Below, one piece after another: positions 63,761-64,000 of a stretch of 64,000 nt of DNA. A model generated the notes under the pieces. The model was not told the origin of the DNA. It did not search any database and worked only from the letters and a program-made list of their open reading frames with translations. The stretch is from Polytrichum commune (taxonomy: Eukaryota; Streptophyta; Polytrichopsida; Polytrichales; Polytrichaceae). The number at the start of each line of letters is the position of its first letter. The first letter of the stretch is position 1. The stretch covers positions 73,483,554 to 73,547,553 of the forward strand of contig OX485803.1 in assembly GCA_950295325.1 (NCBI GenBank), given 5' to 3'. The translations under genes were made by a program, and so were the position numbers.

Positions 63761-64000
63761 GTCAAGACAAGACTATTGAAGCCAAGAGAATGGTCAAAGT
63801 TGATAGTGTTTTTAAAACTGCCTTTTTTTGTATTTATATTAAAAAAATCAACACCCTCACTTTTCGCTCCAAGGTCTTTCCTCTTGGCCCACATTCAGTT
63901 TACACCTAGTGAGGGGCCCATGGCTCTCAAAACTAAATTTTTATGAAGTCGGACCATGAAGTCTGACCATTGACAAACGCCATCTTCCATGGTCCGACTT
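62330..64000 (-). mobile_element. PIF/Harbinger element running off the right window edge
   Basis: The transposase pseudogene is followed on the right by ~240 bp matching the terminus of the MITE at 56645. By that alignment the window stops about 25 bp short of this element's terminal repeat. The left terminus was not found, so the element may be truncated there, possibly by the neighbouring LINE. Confidence 0.75.

Overview
This is nuclear DNA of a land plant. It carries an intron-rich plastid-type beta-amylase homologue and a plant-specific DUF569 (fascin-like beta-trefoil) gene, in a matrix of plant-type transposable elements: hAT, PIF/Harbinger-Tourist, pogo-like, CACTA, Mutator-like, SINE and LINE. 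Nothing in the window fixes the species, and no bacterial operons, phage genes or CRISPR arrays are present.

Layout. 1-2.36 kb is low-copy, non-coding-looking sequence with short duplications. 2.37-5.89 kb is a complete but dead hAT transposon with terminal inverted repeats (TIRs) and a perfect 8-bp target-site duplication (TSD). 5.9-24.4 kb is a gene-free mosaic of MITEs, SINE copies and tandem repeats. It includes a pogo-like deletion derivative that keeps the transposase C-terminus, Tourist-like MITEs, a 228-bp tandem array and a 286-bp element with 8-bp TSDs. 24.4-38.3 kb is the gene island. A ten-exon beta-amylase-like gene (+ strand, 26143-30512, 601 codons) converges on a two-exon DUF569 gene (- strand, 36023-33357, 761 codons). 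A degenerate tandem array lies upstream of the first gene and a long leader upstream of the second. 38.5-57.2 kb is again a repeat mosaic. It holds a clear nested insertion (Tourist MITE containing a pogo MITE and another Tourist MITE), a Mutator-type MITE with a 9-bp TSD, a CACTA-type foldback and a 1.28-kb relative of the 286-bp element. 57.7-61.7 kb is a minus-strand LINE relic with no identifiable endonuclease/reverse transcriptase core. A tRNA-like sequence precedes its first ORF. 62.3-64.0 kb is a decayed PIF/Harbinger transposase whose end runs off the window. Its terminal ~240 bp matches, inverted, a MITE at 56.6-57.2 kb.

The two host genes have no evident joint pathway; they are simply convergent neighbours. 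The main functional point is that the beta-amylase homologue appears non-catalytic. The general-acid glutamate is kept, but the position of the general-base glutamate reads glutamine, the inner-loop threonine reads proline and the glycine-rich flexible loop is lost, as in the BAM4/BAM9 regulatory type. The second host point is the large charged, repetitive, disordered insertion between the DUF569 trefoil and its C-terminal domain. Exon boundaries were derived by eye from splice consensus, phase and family homology. All repeat families were matched by eye.
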